Shown here: piece after piece, positions 48,658-57,726 of the stretch
Position numbering within the stretch: the stretch's first letter is position 1
How the letters are laid out: every line of letters begins with the position of its first letter
Assembly: GCF_021545335.1 (NCBI RefSeq)
Contig: NZ_CP089312.1
Location: 6,014,001-6,078,000, forward strand
DNA: 64,000 nucleotides
Reading direction: 5' to 3'
Origin: Streptomyces sp. GQFP
Lineage (GTDB): Bacteria; Actinomycetota; Actinomycetes; Streptomycetales; Streptomycetaceae
Translations under genes and position numbers: made by a program
The notes under the pieces: generated by a model
What the model saw: the letters and a program-made list of their open reading frames with translations, nothing else
Databases searched by the model: none
Told to the model about the DNA's origin: nothing

Positions 48658-49518
48658 TTACGGCAGCTCGAACCCCGGATCCATCCCGCCCAGCGCCTTC
48701 GTGCACAGGCAGTCCCGTGTCTCACCCGCCGGCAGCGCCGCCACCGCGTCGGACAGCACGCCCCGCATCCGGTCCACGTTCGCCGCGAACACCTGGAGCA
48801 CCTCCTCGTGCGAGACGCCCTCACCGGTCTCCGCGCCCGCGTCGAGGTCGGTGACGAGGGTCAACGACGTGTAGCACAGCTCCAGTTCACGGGCGAGCCC
48901 CGCCTCGGGATGGCCCGTCATGCCCACCACCGACCAGCCCTGCGCCCGGTACCAGAGCGATTCGGCACGCGTGGAGAACCGCGGTCCCTCGATCACGGTC
49001 AGCGTGCCGCCGTCCACCGGCTCCCAGTCGCGCCCACGCGCCGCCTCCAAGGCCACTTTGCGGCCGACCGGGCAGTAGGGGTCGGCGAGGGACACGTGCA
49101 CGACGTTGGGAACGGCCCCGCCGGGCAGCGGCAGGCCGTCGAAGAAGGTCCCCACCCGGGACTTCGTACGGTCGACCAGCTGGTCCGGTACGAGCAGTGT
49201 GCCCGGACCGTACTCGGGCCGCAGGCCGCCCACCGCGCACGGCGCGAGCACCTGGCGCACGCCGACCGAGCGCAACGCCCAAAGGTTGGCGCGGTAGTTG
49301 ATGCGGTGCGGTGGCAGATGGTGCCCGCGCCCGTGCCGGGGCAGGAAGGCGACCCGGCGGCCGGCGAGCTCGCCGAGGAACAGGGAGTCACTGGGGGATC
49401 CGTACGGCGTGTCCACATGTATCTCGGTCACGTCGTCGAGGAAGGAGTAGAAGCCGGAGCCACCGATCACGCCGATCTCGGCGCTCGTGGCGCTCCCGGG
49501 ATTCGCCTGATTCACCAT
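48658..49518 (-). CDS. S-methyl-5'-thioadenosine phosphorylase
   Basis: 286 residues from the ATG at 49518 (MVNQANPG); a start at 49548 is less likely. It is a PNP/MTAP-family enzyme of methylthioadenosine salvage. It shows EIGVIGGSGFYSFLDDV, FLPRHGRGHHLPPHRINYRA (phosphate and substrate site), GTLLVPDQLVDRT and IEGPRFSTRAESLWY. It also has VVGMTGHPEAGLARELELCY, the last with the M-T-x-x-P-E-A motif. Splitting off adenine from MTA returns ribose and methionine. Monocistronic. Confidence 0.9.
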   Translation of the reverse strand: MVNQANPGSATSAEIGVIGGSGFYSFLDDVTEIHVDTPYGSPSDSLFLGELAGRRVAFLPRHGRGHHLPPHRINYRANLWALRSVGVRQVLAPCAVGGLRPEYGPGTLLVPDQLVDRTKSRVGTFFDGLPLPGGAVPNVVHVSLADPYCPVGRKVALEAARGRDWEPVDGGTLTVIEGPRFSTRAESLWYRAQGWSVVGMTGHPEAGLARELELCYTSLTLVTDLDAGAETGEGVSHEEVLQVFAANVDRMRGVLSDAVAALPAGETRDCLCTKALGGMDPGFELP

Positions 49519-49552
49519 GCCCCGCACCCTAGCCGCGCGCGGAAACACCGAA

Positions 49553-49583
49553 GACCCCGTCGCCGTAAGGCGGCGACAGGGTC
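49553..49583 (-). terminator. Terminator of fmdB-like gene
   Basis: GACCC-GTCGCCG and CGGCGAC-GGGTC pair across a short TAAGG loop, with one mismatch in the middle. It lies right after the fmdB-like gene and before the MTA phosphorylase start. Confidence 0.6.
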
Positions 49584-49605
49584 CCGTGGGCCAAGAGGTG
49601 GTGCT

Positions 49606-49941
49606 TTACGCGGCCGAGCTGGTGCTCGACGAGGAGCTGGACGAGTTCGACGACGAGGACGAGCCGGACGACGAGGAGCCCGACGAACTCGACGACGAGT
49701 CCGAGGACGACGACGAAGAAGCGGCCGTCGACGGCTTCGACGCGGGCGCGCTGCTCGACGAGGAGCCGCGGCTGTCGTTGCGGTAGAAGCCGGAGCCCTT
49801 GAAGACGATGCCGACCGCGGAGAACACCTTCTTGAGGCGGCCGTTGCAGCTGGGGCACTCGGTCAGGGCGTCGTCGGTGAACTTCTGCACCGCTTCAAGG
49901 CCCTCGCCGCACTCGGTGCACTGGTACTGGTAGGTCGGCAC
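49606..49941 (-). CDS. FmdB-type zinc-ribbon protein
   Basis: 111 residues from a GTG at 49941 with AGGAGGAA upstream. The N-terminal zinc ribbon has PTYQYQCTECGEGLEAVQKF then TECPSCNGRLKKVFSAVGIV and FKGSGFYRND, the FmdB family pattern with CxxC pairs. The tail from about residue 60 is nearly pure Ser with a few Gly, Ala and Asp. The CIRCE-like element just upstream predicts heat-shock control by HrcA. The molecular role of the family is not firmly known. Confidence 0.9.
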   Translation of the reverse strand: MPTYQYQCTECGEGLEAVQKFTDDALTECPSCNGRLKKVFSAVGIVFKGSGFYRNDSRGSSSSSAPASKPSTAASSSSSSDSSSSSSGSSSSGSSSSSNSSSSSSSTSSAA

Positions 49942-49953
49942 TGTGTCTTCCTC

Positions 49954-49980
49954 CTGGCACTCTCACTCGATGAGTGCTAA
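49954..49980 (-). promoter_or_regulatory. CIRCE element (HrcA operator) before fmdB-like gene
   Basis: On the minus strand it reads TTAGCACTC (49980-49972), 9 bp, GAGTGCCAG (49962-49954). The CIRCE consensus is TTAGCACTC-N9-GAGTGCTAA: the first arm is perfect and the second has seven of nine positions. It sits in the 5' leader immediately upstream of the RBS, the classical place for HrcA control of groESL in Streptomyces. Confidence 0.8.
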
Positions 49981-50010
49981 CGATCGTCCATAGTGACGTA
50001 TTCCCGCCGA

Positions 50011-51288
50011 TCAGTCCACTGTCACCGGCGTGCGGTGACCGACGCCACGTGCGACGGTCAGGCTCGCCGGGCGGATCGTCACCCGTGGTGCGAGCCGTGA
50101 ACGCAGGGCCACCAGGGTCGCCAGGGCCAGCAGCGTGCCGCCCATCGGCACGAGGAACCCGGCGCCGGCCCAGAGGCGGTCCTCCAGCTGGCCCGCGGCG
50201 GTGACGGCCGCCGCCTGGCCGAGGGCGACCGCGCCGGTCAGCCAGGTGAACGCCTCGGTGCGGGCGCCGGCCGGGACCAGAGCGTCGACCAGGGTGTAGC
50301 CGGTGATCAGCGCGGGCGCGATGCACATGCCGACCAGGAGGCCCAGCCCGGCGAGGGTCAGGACGGAGTCGGCCGCCCATAGGCCGGAGGCGGTGACCGC
50401 GAGGGCCGCGTACCCGGCGACCAGGCGCCGCTGCGGGGCCATGCGCCAGGCGACGGCTCCGCAGACCAGGCCGGAGAGCATGTTGCCGGCGGCGAAGACC
50501 CCGTACAGGACGCCGTTCAGGCCGGGGTTGCCGGTGGACTCGCTGAACGCGGCGAGCGAGACCTGCATGCCGCCGAAGACGGCGCCGATGCCGAGGAACG
50601 CGACGATCAAAACGCGTACCCCGGGGACGCTCAGTGCGGAAACGCGCTCCACGCGCGCGTGCCGCCCATTCAGTGAACCGGCCGTCGTCACCGACGGCTG
50701 CGTGCTCTTCTGCGCCGCGAACAGCAGGCCGCCGAGGAGGGTCAGCGCGGCCTCGGTGACCAGGCCGGCCGCCGGGTCGACTGCGGTGCACAGGGCGGTC
50801 GCGAGCAGCGGGCCGAAGACGAAGGTCAGCTCGTCGGTGACGGACTCGAAGGCCGCCGCCGTCGGCATCAGGGGTGAGTCCTGGAGCTTGGTCGCCCAGC
50901 GGGCGCGGACCATGGGGCCGATCTGGGGCGTGGAGGCGCCGGTCAGGACGGCGGCGGCGAACAGGGTCCACAGGGGGGCGCCGGTCAGCGCCAGCGTCGT
51001 CAGGGCGAGGCCGGACAGGGTGTGCAGGACGACACCGGGGACGAGGACCGCGCGCTGTCCGTGGCGGTCGGCGAGACGGCCCCCGTAGGGCGCGCACAGG
51101 GCCATGGAGACACCGGTGACGGCGGCCACGGCGCCGGCGGTGCCGTACGAGCCGGTGGTGTGCTGGACGAGCAGCACGATGGAGATGGTGAGCATCGCGA
51201 ACGGCTGTCGCGCGGCGAAGCCGGGGAGCAGGAACGTCCAGGCGCCGGGGGTGCGGAGCAGCTGTCCGTAGGTGACCGTGGATGCCAC
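50011..51288 (-). CDS. MFS transporter
   Basis: 425 residues from the GTG/ATG at 51288. Twelve membrane helices are apparent. They include FAMLTISIVLLVQHTTGSYG, then GVSMALCAPYGGRLADRHGQ with the loop 2-3 motif GGRLADRHGQR, GASTPQIGPMVRARWATKL, and GVLYGVFAAGNMLSGLVCGA. The type is the small-molecule exporter group common in actinomycetes. The substrate is unknown. Monocistronic. Confidence 0.88.
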   Translation of the reverse strand: MASTVTYGQLLRTPGAWTFLLPGFAARQPFAMLTISIVLLVQHTTGSYGTAGAVAAVTGVSMALCAPYGGRLADRHGQRAVLVPGVVLHTLSGLALTTLALTGAPLWTLFAAAVLTGASTPQIGPMVRARWATKLQDSPLMPTAAAFESVTDELTFVFGPLLATALCTAVDPAAGLVTEAALTLLGGLLFAAQKSTQPSVTTAGSLNGRHARVERVSALSVPGVRVLIVAFLGIGAVFGGMQVSLAAFSESTGNPGLNGVLYGVFAAGNMLSGLVCGAVAWRMAPQRRLVAGYAALAVTASGLWAADSVLTLAGLGLLVGMCIAPALITGYTLVDALVPAGARTEAFTWLTGAVALGQAAAVTAAGQLEDRLWAGAGFLVPMGGTLLALATLVALRSRLAPRVTIRPASLTVARGVGHRTPVTVD

Positions 51289-51519
51289 GGCCGTGCCTTT
51301 CTGCTGCCTGGTAGCGCGACCCCACTGTGCGGGCGAGGGGCGCCGAGAGCTGTCCTCTTGCGCGGACTGCGGTAGATGCCGACGCCCCCGCAGAGGATGT
51401 CCCGGCCGCCATACGGTCGCGCCAGCTCTGCTTCAGACAGAGTTGGTTCGATCAGGGTGCGCCTTCACTGTACAGGGGCGATGGGGCCCCGTACCTCTGA
51501 AAGGAAGCGGAGAGGTGCG

Positions 51520-53025
51520 TCACGCCTCTGCTCCGTTGCCGCCCGTCCCCAGCCACTGGGCCAGCTTGCCGCCCTGGCCGACGGCCCGCAGGCGGCGTTC
51601 CGTCGCGTCGCGGACGGGGTCGGTGGTCACCACGAGGAGTTCGTCGCCACGGCGCAGGACCGTCGTGGGAAGCGGAACGAACGATTTTTCATCGCGGACG
51701 ACGAGGGTGACGGCGGCGCCCGGCGGCAGCCTCAGCTCGCCCACCTCGACGCCGTGCATCTTGGAGCCGTCGGGGATCGCGACGGACAGCAGATGCCCGC
51801 GCAGCCGCTCCAGGGGTGCTGATTCGATGCCGAGGTCGGCGGGCCCCTCGCCCTGGCCCAGGTGCAGTTTGCGGGCCAGCCAGGGGAGCGTCGGGCCCTG
51901 GACGAGGGTGTAGACGACGACCAGGACGAAGACGATGTTGAAGATGCGGCGGCTGTCCTCGATGCCGCTCACCATGGGGATCGTCGCCAGGATGATGGGC
52001 ACGGCGCCGCGCAGCCCGGCCCAGGACATCAGGGTCTGCTCCTGCCACGGCACCCGGAACGGCGTCAGGCTGACGATCACGCTGAGCGGGCGCGCCACCA
52101 TGGTCAGGACCAGGCCGATGACGAGTGCGGGCCAGATGTCGTCGCCCATCTCGTGCGGGGTGACCTGCAGGCCGAGCAGGACGAACATGCCGATCTGGGC
52201 GATCCAGCCGAGTCCGTCGGCGAAGCCGCGGGTGGCCGGCCAGTGCGGCAGTTTGGCGTTGCCGAGGACCATGGCGGCCAGATAGACCGCGAGGAAGCCG
52301 CTGCCGTGGGCCAGTGCGCCGGCGGCGTACGCGGTGACCGCGATCGCCATCACGGCGATGGGGTAGAGGCCGGACGCGGGCAGGGCCACGTGCCTGAGGC
52401 CCCAGGAGCCGAGCCAGCCGACCGCGATGCCGATGGCCGCGCCGATGGCCAGTTCCAGAAGGATGATGCCCAACAGCGTGTACCAGTGCTCGACCGGGCC
52501 CGCGGTGGACAGTGAGACGACCAGGATGACCACGGGGGCGTCGTTGAAACCCGACTCGGCCTCCAGCGTGCCCGTCACGCGCGCGGGGAGGGGGATTTTC
52601 CGCAGGACGGAGAAGACCGCCGCCGCGTCCGTCGAGGAGACGACCGCTCCGATGATGAACGCCTGCCGCCATTCCAGCCCGATCAGGTGGTGCGCGGCCG
52701 TCGCCGTGATCCCGACGCTGACCGCGACCCCCGCCAGCGCCAGCGCGGAGGCGGCCGGGAGGGCGGGCTTGATCTCCTTCCACTTCGTGGCGAGTCCGCC
52801 CTCGGCCAGGATCACGACCAGGGCCGCGTATCCGATGACCTGGGTCAGTTCGGCGTTGTCGAAGTGGATGTCGCCGATGCCGTCCTGGCCCATGGCGACG
52901 CCGATCCCCAGGTAGACGAGCAGGCTGGGGAGCCCGCTGCGCGAGGAGATCCGGACCGCTGCCACAGCGATGAGGAGGACGAGCGAGCAGACGAGCAGGA
53001 GCTGGTTGAGATGGTGGACAGTCAG
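51520..53025 (-). CDS. Potassium/proton (CPA1-type) antiporter with C-terminal RCK-like domain
   Basis: 501 residues if a CTG at 53025 is the start (behind GAAGGGAACGG); the GTG at 52965 would lose TM1. The first TM is LNQLLLVCSLVLLIAVAAVR, then LPSLLVYLGIGVAMGQDGIG. The ion-binding region is IGAVVSSTDAAAVFSVLRKI and LEAESGFNDAPVVILVV (ND motif), followed by WAGLRGAVPIILATIPMVSG. A TrkA_C-like regulatory domain (about 415-490, VEVGELRLPPGAAVTLVVRD) follows. It exchanges K+ or Na+ for H+, as in the CvrA/NhaP2 group. Confidence 0.9.
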   Translation of the reverse strand: MTVHHLNQLLLVCSLVLLIAVAAVRISSRSGLPSLLVYLGIGVAMGQDGIGDIHFDNAELTQVIGYAALVVILAEGGLATKWKEIKPALPAASALALAGVAVSVGITATAAHHLIGLEWRQAFIIGAVVSSTDAAAVFSVLRKIPLPARVTGTLEAESGFNDAPVVILVVSLSTAGPVEHWYTLLGIILLELAIGAAIGIAVGWLGSWGLRHVALPASGLYPIAVMAIAVTAYAAGALAHGSGFLAVYLAAMVLGNAKLPHWPATRGFADGLGWIAQIGMFVLLGLQVTPHEMGDDIWPALVIGLVLTMVARPLSVIVSLTPFRVPWQEQTLMSWAGLRGAVPIILATIPMVSGIEDSRRIFNIVFVLVVVYTLVQGPTLPWLARKLHLGQGEGPADLGIESAPLERLRGHLLSVAIPDGSKMHGVEVGELRLPPGAAVTLVVRDEKSFVPLPTTVLRRGDELLVVTTDPVRDATERRLRAVGQGGKLAQWLGTGGNGAEA

Positions 53026-53283
53026 CGGCCGTTCCCTTCACTGGCCCGGACGCGGCACGCGCGCGGGTCACGTACATCGGACACGACGTGAGGTCACCGC
53101 GTACCCGAGTACTTCGTTACCTTACCTAACTCTTGACGATTTCTTGACGCTTCCGCAGGCATGATCGAACGCCCGTCCGTTCGCGTACCCGACTCCGCGT
53201 CAAGTCGCGTCGGGCCCTGCGCCTATGGTTGCTCCAGCACTCCAGTACCGCCTGCCGCTCGCGTTAGGACAGCAAGGACAGCG

Positions 53284-56043
53284 ATGCCCCCCACTACCAC
53301 CAGCTCTTCCGGCCACAAGCCCGGCAAGTCCGGCAGGAAGAAGGGGCGCAAAGCCCGACTGTTCGTGATCGTCCTGGTTCTGGCGATCATCGGAGGCGTC
53401 GCCTTCGGCGCGTTCTGGTCCGTCAGCACCGTCCGGGCCTCCTTCCCGCAGACCAAGGGTTCGATCTCGCTCGAAGGCCTGTCGGGGCCCGTCGACGTCA
53501 AGCGCGACAGCTACGGCATCCCGCAGATCTACGCCTCCTCCGACGAGGACCTGTTCATGGCGCAGGGCTACGTCCAGGCGCAGGACCGGTTCTACGAGAT
53601 GGACGTCCGCCGGCACATGACGTCGGGCCGGCTCTCCGAGATGTTCGGCAAGGGGCAGGTCGACAACGACGAGTTCCTGCGCACCCTGGGCTGGGACCGG
53701 GTGGCCAAGGAGGAGTACGACAAGACCCTGTCGGCCGCCACGAAGAAGTACCTCCAGGCCTACGCCAAGGGGGTCAACGCCTACCTCAAGGGCAAGGACG
53801 GCGCGGACATCTCCCTGGAGTACGCGGCCCTCGGCTTCAGCAACGACTACGAGCCGCAGGCGTGGACCCCGGTCGACTCGGTCGCGTGGCTGAAGGCGAT
53901 GGCCTGGGACCTGCGCGGCAACATGCAGGACGAGATCGACCGCTCCCTGCTGACCAGCCGCCTCGGCCCGCAGCAGATCGCCGACCTGTACCCCGAGTAC
54001 CCGTACAGCCGCAACAAGCCGATCGTCCAGGAGGGCGAGTACGACGCCTCCTCCGGGACCTTCGTCAAGAGCGGCACCGGCACGAGCACGCAGACCGGCT
54101 CCTCGGGGTCGAGTACGTCGTCCTACGCCTCCGTGGACTCCGCGGCGCTCCAGAGCCAGCTGGAGGGCCTCTACCGGGTCCTGGACGACGTCCCGACGGC
54201 CGTCGGTGTGAACGGCAACGGCATCGGCTCGAACTCCTGGGTCGTCTCGGGCGCCCACACCATCACCGGCAAGCCGCTGCTGGCCAACGACCCGCACCTG
54301 TCGCCCTCGCTGCCGTCCGTCTGGTACCAGATGGGCCTGCACTGCCGCAGCGTCTCCGCCAAGTGCCAGTACGACGTCTCCGGGTACACCTTCGCGGGCA
54401 TGCCCGGTGTGATAATCGGGCACAACGGTGACATCGCCTGGGGCATGACCAACTCGGGCGCCGACGTCACCGACCTCTACCTGGAGAAGCTCTCCGGCGA
54501 CGGCTACCTCTACGACGGCAAGACCAAGCCGTTCACCACCCGCGAGGAGACCATCAAGGTCGCCGGCGGCGCGTCCAAGACGATCGTCGTCCGCGAGACC
54601 GACAACGGGCCCCTGCTGTCCGACCGCGACGACGAGCTGGTCAAGGTCGGCAAGAAGGCCACCGTCGACGCCTCGGCCCCCGACCGGGGCGACGGCTACG
54701 GCATCGCGCTGCGCTGGACCGCGCTGGACCCCGGCAAGTCCATGGACGCCGTCTTCCTGATGGACAAGGCGTCCAACTGGACCGAGTTCCGCGCGGCGGC
54801 GGCCTCCTTCGACGTGCCCTCGCAGAACCTCGTCTACGCGGACACCGAGGGCAACATCGGCTACCAGCTGCCCGGACTCATCCCCACGCGCGCGGCGGGC
54901 GACGACGGCTCGCTCCCGGTCCCCGGCTGGGACTCCAAGTACCGCTGGACCGGCTACCTCAAGCAGTCCGAGCTGCCCTTCGAGTACAACCCCTCGCGCG
55001 GCTACATCGTGACCGCCAACCAGGCAGTGGTCGACAAGGCCAAGTACCCGTACACGCTCACCACGGACTGGGGTTACGGCACCCGCAGCCAGCGCATCGC
55101 CGACCTGATCGCCTCGAAGATCAAGGGCGGCGGCAAGATCTCCACCGACGACATGCGCCAGATGCAGCTGGACAACAGCAGCGAGATCGCCAGGCTGCTG
55201 GTGCCCAAGCTGCTGGCGATCGACGTCAAGGACAAGTACGTCCGCGAGGCGCAGAAGCTCCTGGTGGGCTGGGACTACACCCAGGACGCCGACTCGGCCG
55301 CGGCGGCCTACTTCAACGCGGTCTGGCGCAACATCCTGAAGCTCGCCTTCGGCAACAAGCTGCCCAAGGAGGTGCGGGTCAAGGGCCAGTGCCTCTACGT
55401 GAAGCCGGTCAACACCACCAGCCCCGCCGACGCGGACCAGCGCGTCCTCGAATGCGGTCAGCGGGACGCGGACCAGGCGCAGCCGGACGGCGGCGACCGC
55501 TGGTTCGAGGTGGTCCGCAGGATCATCAACGACACGGACAACGACTGGTGGAGCACGCCGAAGACCCGCACCGAGAAGGCCGCGACCAACCGCGACCAGC
55601 TGTTCTCGCGCGCCATGACGGACGCCCGCTGGGAGCTGACCGCCAAGCTCGGCAAGGACATCGACACCTGGAGCTGGGGCCGGCTGCACCGCCTGTTCCT
55701 GAAGAACCAGACCCTGGGCACCGAGGGCCCCGGTTTCCTGCAGTACATCCTCAACCGCGGCCCCTGGAAGCTCGGCGGCGGCGAGGCGACGGTCAACGCG
55801 ACCGGCTGGAACGCGGCCGGCGGCTACGGCGTCGTCTGGGTGCCGTCGATGCGGATGGTGGTCAACCTCGGCGACCTCGACAAGTCGAAGTGGATCAACC
55901 TGACGGGAGCCTCCGGGCACGCCTTCAGCGACCACTACACCGACCAGACGGGCAAGTGGGTCGACGGCGAACTCCTGGACTGGTCCTTCACGGACAAGGC
56001 GGTCGAGGACAGCACGAACGACACACTGCTGCTGAAGCCATGA
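53284..56043 (+). CDS. Penicillin acylase-family Ntn hydrolase
   Basis: 919 residues from the ATG at 53284 (MPPTTTSSS, behind AAGGACAGCG); a 53161 start has no RBS. A basic start and a TM or signal anchor (LFVIVLVLAIIGGVAFGAFW) lead into the alpha chain (GPVDVKRDSYGIPQIYASSD, FMAQGYVQAQDRFYEMDVRR). A Ser/Gly-rich spacer (SGTGTSTQTGSSGSSTSSYA) and the beta chain follow, beginning at the catalytic Ser316 in GIGSNSWVVSGAHTITGKPL. Autocleavage before this Ser is expected. Substrates may be acyl-homoserine lactones or other amides. Confidence 0.92.
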   Translation: MPPTTTSSSGHKPGKSGRKKGRKARLFVIVLVLAIIGGVAFGAFWSVSTVRASFPQTKGSISLEGLSGPVDVKRDSYGIPQIYASSDEDLFMAQGYVQAQDRFYEMDVRRHMTSGRLSEMFGKGQVDNDEFLRTLGWDRVAKEEYDKTLSAATKKYLQAYAKGVNAYLKGKDGADISLEYAALGFSNDYEPQAWTPVDSVAWLKAMAWDLRGNMQDEIDRSLLTSRLGPQQIADLYPEYPYSRNKPIVQEGEYDASSGTFVKSGTGTSTQTGSSGSSTSSYASVDSAALQSQLEGLYRVLDDVPTAVGVNGNGIGSNSWVVSGAHTITGKPLLANDPHLSPSLPSVWYQMGLHCRSVSAKCQYDVSGYTFAGMPGVIIGHNGDIAWGMTNSGADVTDLYLEKLSGDGYLYDGKTKPFTTREETIKVAGGASKTIVVRETDNGPLLSDRDDELVKVGKKATVDASAPDRGDGYGIALRWTALDPGKSMDAVFLMDKASNWTEFRAAAASFDVPSQNLVYADTEGNIGYQLPGLIPTRAAGDDGSLPVPGWDSKYRWTGYLKQSELPFEYNPSRGYIVTANQAVVDKAKYPYTLTTDWGYGTRSQRIADLIASKIKGGGKISTDDMRQMQLDNSSEIARLLVPKLLAIDVKDKYVREAQKLLVGWDYTQDADSAAAAYFNAVWRNILKLAFGNKLPKEVRVKGQCLYVKPVNTTSPADADQRVLECGQRDADQAQPDGGDRWFEVVRRIINDTDNDWWSTPKTRTEKAATNRDQLFSRAMTDARWELTAKLGKDIDTWSWGRLHRLFLKNQTLGTEGPGFLQYILNRGPWKLGGGEATVNATGWNAAGGYGVVWVPSMRMVVNLGDLDKSKWINLTGASGHAFSDHYTDQTGKWVDGELLDWSFTDKAVEDSTNDTLLLKP

Positions 56044-56058
56044 GCCCGCGGTAGTCCC

Positions 56059-56094
56059 GAAACGGCCCTCCACGCGCGCGTGGAGGGCCGTTTC
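56059..56094. terminator. Bidirectional terminator
   Basis: GAAACGGCCCTCCACGC pairs with the facing GTGGAGGGCCGTTTC over a short GC loop. It is rich in A on one side and T on the other and sits between the convergent acylase and cyclo-ligase genes. Confidence 0.8.
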
Positions 56095-56099
56095 CCGTT

Positions 56100-56708
56100 C
56101 TACGAGGGCCCGCGGAACCGGCGTGCTCCCGAAGGCGTGACCACCGCGTGCACCGGCCGGTCGTGCGGCTCGGCCGGGACACGGGGGACGACCTCGGAGT
56201 CGTACAGCAGTACCACCAGGGCCGGATCGGCGCCCGACCGCTCCAGCCGGGCCAGCACCCGGTCGTACGAGCCTCCGCCGCGCCCCAGGCGCATCCCCCG
56301 GTCGTCCACGGCCAGGCCGGGCAGCAGGACGGCGTCGGCGGTCGTCACGGCGTCCGCGCCGAGGCGCTCGCCGGACGGCTCCAGCAGGGCCATCCGCCCC
56401 CTGTGCCGCACCTCCACCAAGGACCCATCCCCGTTGTACGTGCCCCAGTCGAGGTCGTTGTCCGGGAGGAGGACCGGCAGCAGGACGCGCACCCCGCGCG
56501 CGTGGAGAGCGTCCAGAAGGGCGCGGGTGCCGGGTTCGGTGCCGACGGAGACGTACGCGGCCACCGTGCGCGCGTGCGCGAGTTCGGGCAGGCCGAGCGC
56601 GCGGGCGGCCAGGGCCGTCGCCGCCTCTTGGACGTCGTCGGCCGTCAACCTGCTTCTCACCGCCAGGAAGTCCCGCCGCAACATTCGCTTGTCAGGCTGT
56701 GCCTCCAC
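56100..56708 (-). CDS. 5-formyltetrahydrofolate cyclo-ligase
   Basis: 202 residues from a GTG at 56708 behind GGGAGAGCC; the frame is open to 56768. It has KRMLRRDFLAVRSRLTADDV at the start, VAAYVSVGTEPGTRALLDAL in the middle, and ADAVLLPGLAVDDRGMRLGR then GGGSYDRVLARL, the conserved G-R-G-G-G-x-Y-D loop for ATP and Mg. It makes 5,10-methenyl-THF from 5-formyl-THF. It is divergent from galU. Confidence 0.92.
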   Translation of the reverse strand: MEAQPDKRMLRRDFLAVRSRLTADDVQEAATALAARALGLPELAHARTVAAYVSVGTEPGTRALLDALHARGVRVLLPVLLPDNDLDWGTYNGDGSLVEVRHRGRMALLEPSGERLGADAVTTADAVLLPGLAVDDRGMRLGRGGGSYDRVLARLERSGADPALVVLLYDSEVVPRVPAEPHDRPVHAVVTPSGARRFRGPS

Positions 56709-56818
56709 GGCTCTCCCACTGTCGTTCCCGGAACTCTCATATGGTTCATATGCTGATATGAGTGTCAATTAATCGGAGCCTCAGAATCGGCCCAAAGGCA
56801 CCGGATAAGGTTGCGGCC

Positions 56819-57721
56819 ATGACTGAGTCGCACCCCAGGATCAGCAAGGCTGTCATCCCCGCAGCAGGCCTCGGCACCCGGTTCCTGCCGGCCACCAAGG
56901 CCACTCCCAAGGAGATGCTGCCGGTCGTCGACAAGCCGGCGATCCAGTACGTGGTCGAGGAGGCCGTCTCCGCGGGCCTCGACGACGTCCTCATGATCAC
57001 GGGACGCAACAAGCGCCCCCTCGAGGACCACTTCGACCGCAACTACGAGCTGGAGTCCGCCCTTCAGAAGAAGGGCGACGCCGCGCGACTCGCCAAGGTC
57101 CAGGAGTCCAGCGACCTCGCCACCATGCACTACGTCCGTCAGGGCGACCCCAAGGGCCTCGGCCACGCCGTCCTGTGCGCCGCCCCGCACGTCGGCCACG
57201 AGCCCTTCGCCGTCCTCCTCGGCGACGACCTCATCGACCCCCGCGACCCCCTCCTCCAGCGCATGGTCGAGGTCCAGGAGCAGCACGGCGGCAGCGTCAT
57301 CGCCCTCATGGAGGTCGCCCCCGAGCAGATCCACATGTACGGCTGCGCGGCCGTCGAGGCCACCGACGACGGTGACGTCGTCAAGGTCACCGGCCTGGTC
57401 GAGAAGCCCGAGGCGGCCGACGCCCCGTCGAACTACGCGATCATCGGCCGCTACGTCCTCGACCCGCACATCTTCGGCATACTCCGCGAGACCGAGCCCG
57501 GCCGCGGCGGCGAGATCCAGCTCACCGACGCCCTCCAGCAGCTCGCCGACGACGAGAAGGTCGGCGGCCCCGTCCACGGCGTCGTCTTCAAGGGCCGCCG
57601 CTATGACACCGGGGACCGCGGCGACTACCTGCGTGCCATTGTCAGACTCGCATGCGAACGTGAAGACCTGGGCCCGGACTTCCGGACCTGGCTTCGCAGT
57701 TACGTAGCCGAGGAGATGTAG
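56819..57721 (+). CDS. galU: UTP-glucose-1-phosphate uridylyltransferase
   Basis: 300 residues from the ATG at 56819 (MTESHPRIS, behind GATAAGG); 56762 is a poorer start. The nucleotidyltransferase motif AVIPAAGLGTRFLPATKATP is followed by KEMLPVVDKPAIQYVVEEAV, GDDLIDPRDPLLQRM and GLVEKPEAADAPSNYAIIGR. RRYDTGDRGDYLRAIVRLAC lies near the end. It makes UDP-glucose for the envelope, trehalose and glycogen. The moeA-like gene starts 5 bp after it. Confidence 0.94.
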   Translation: MTESHPRISKAVIPAAGLGTRFLPATKATPKEMLPVVDKPAIQYVVEEAVSAGLDDVLMITGRNKRPLEDHFDRNYELESALQKKGDAARLAKVQESSDLATMHYVRQGDPKGLGHAVLCAAPHVGHEPFAVLLGDDLIDPRDPLLQRMVEVQEQHGGSVIALMEVAPEQIHMYGCAAVEATDDGDVVKVTGLVEKPEAADAPSNYAIIGRYVLDPHIFGILRETEPGRGGEIQLTDALQQLADDEKVGGPVHGVVFKGRRYDTGDRGDYLRAIVRLACEREDLGPDFRTWLRSYVAEEM

Positions 57722-57726
57722 CAACG

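Noticed and set aside
53200..56073. 957-residue minus-strand frame opposite the penicillin acylase
   Set aside because: It is an antisense mirror of a well-supported enzyme gene. Val/Leu/Gly/Asp-rich without motifs.
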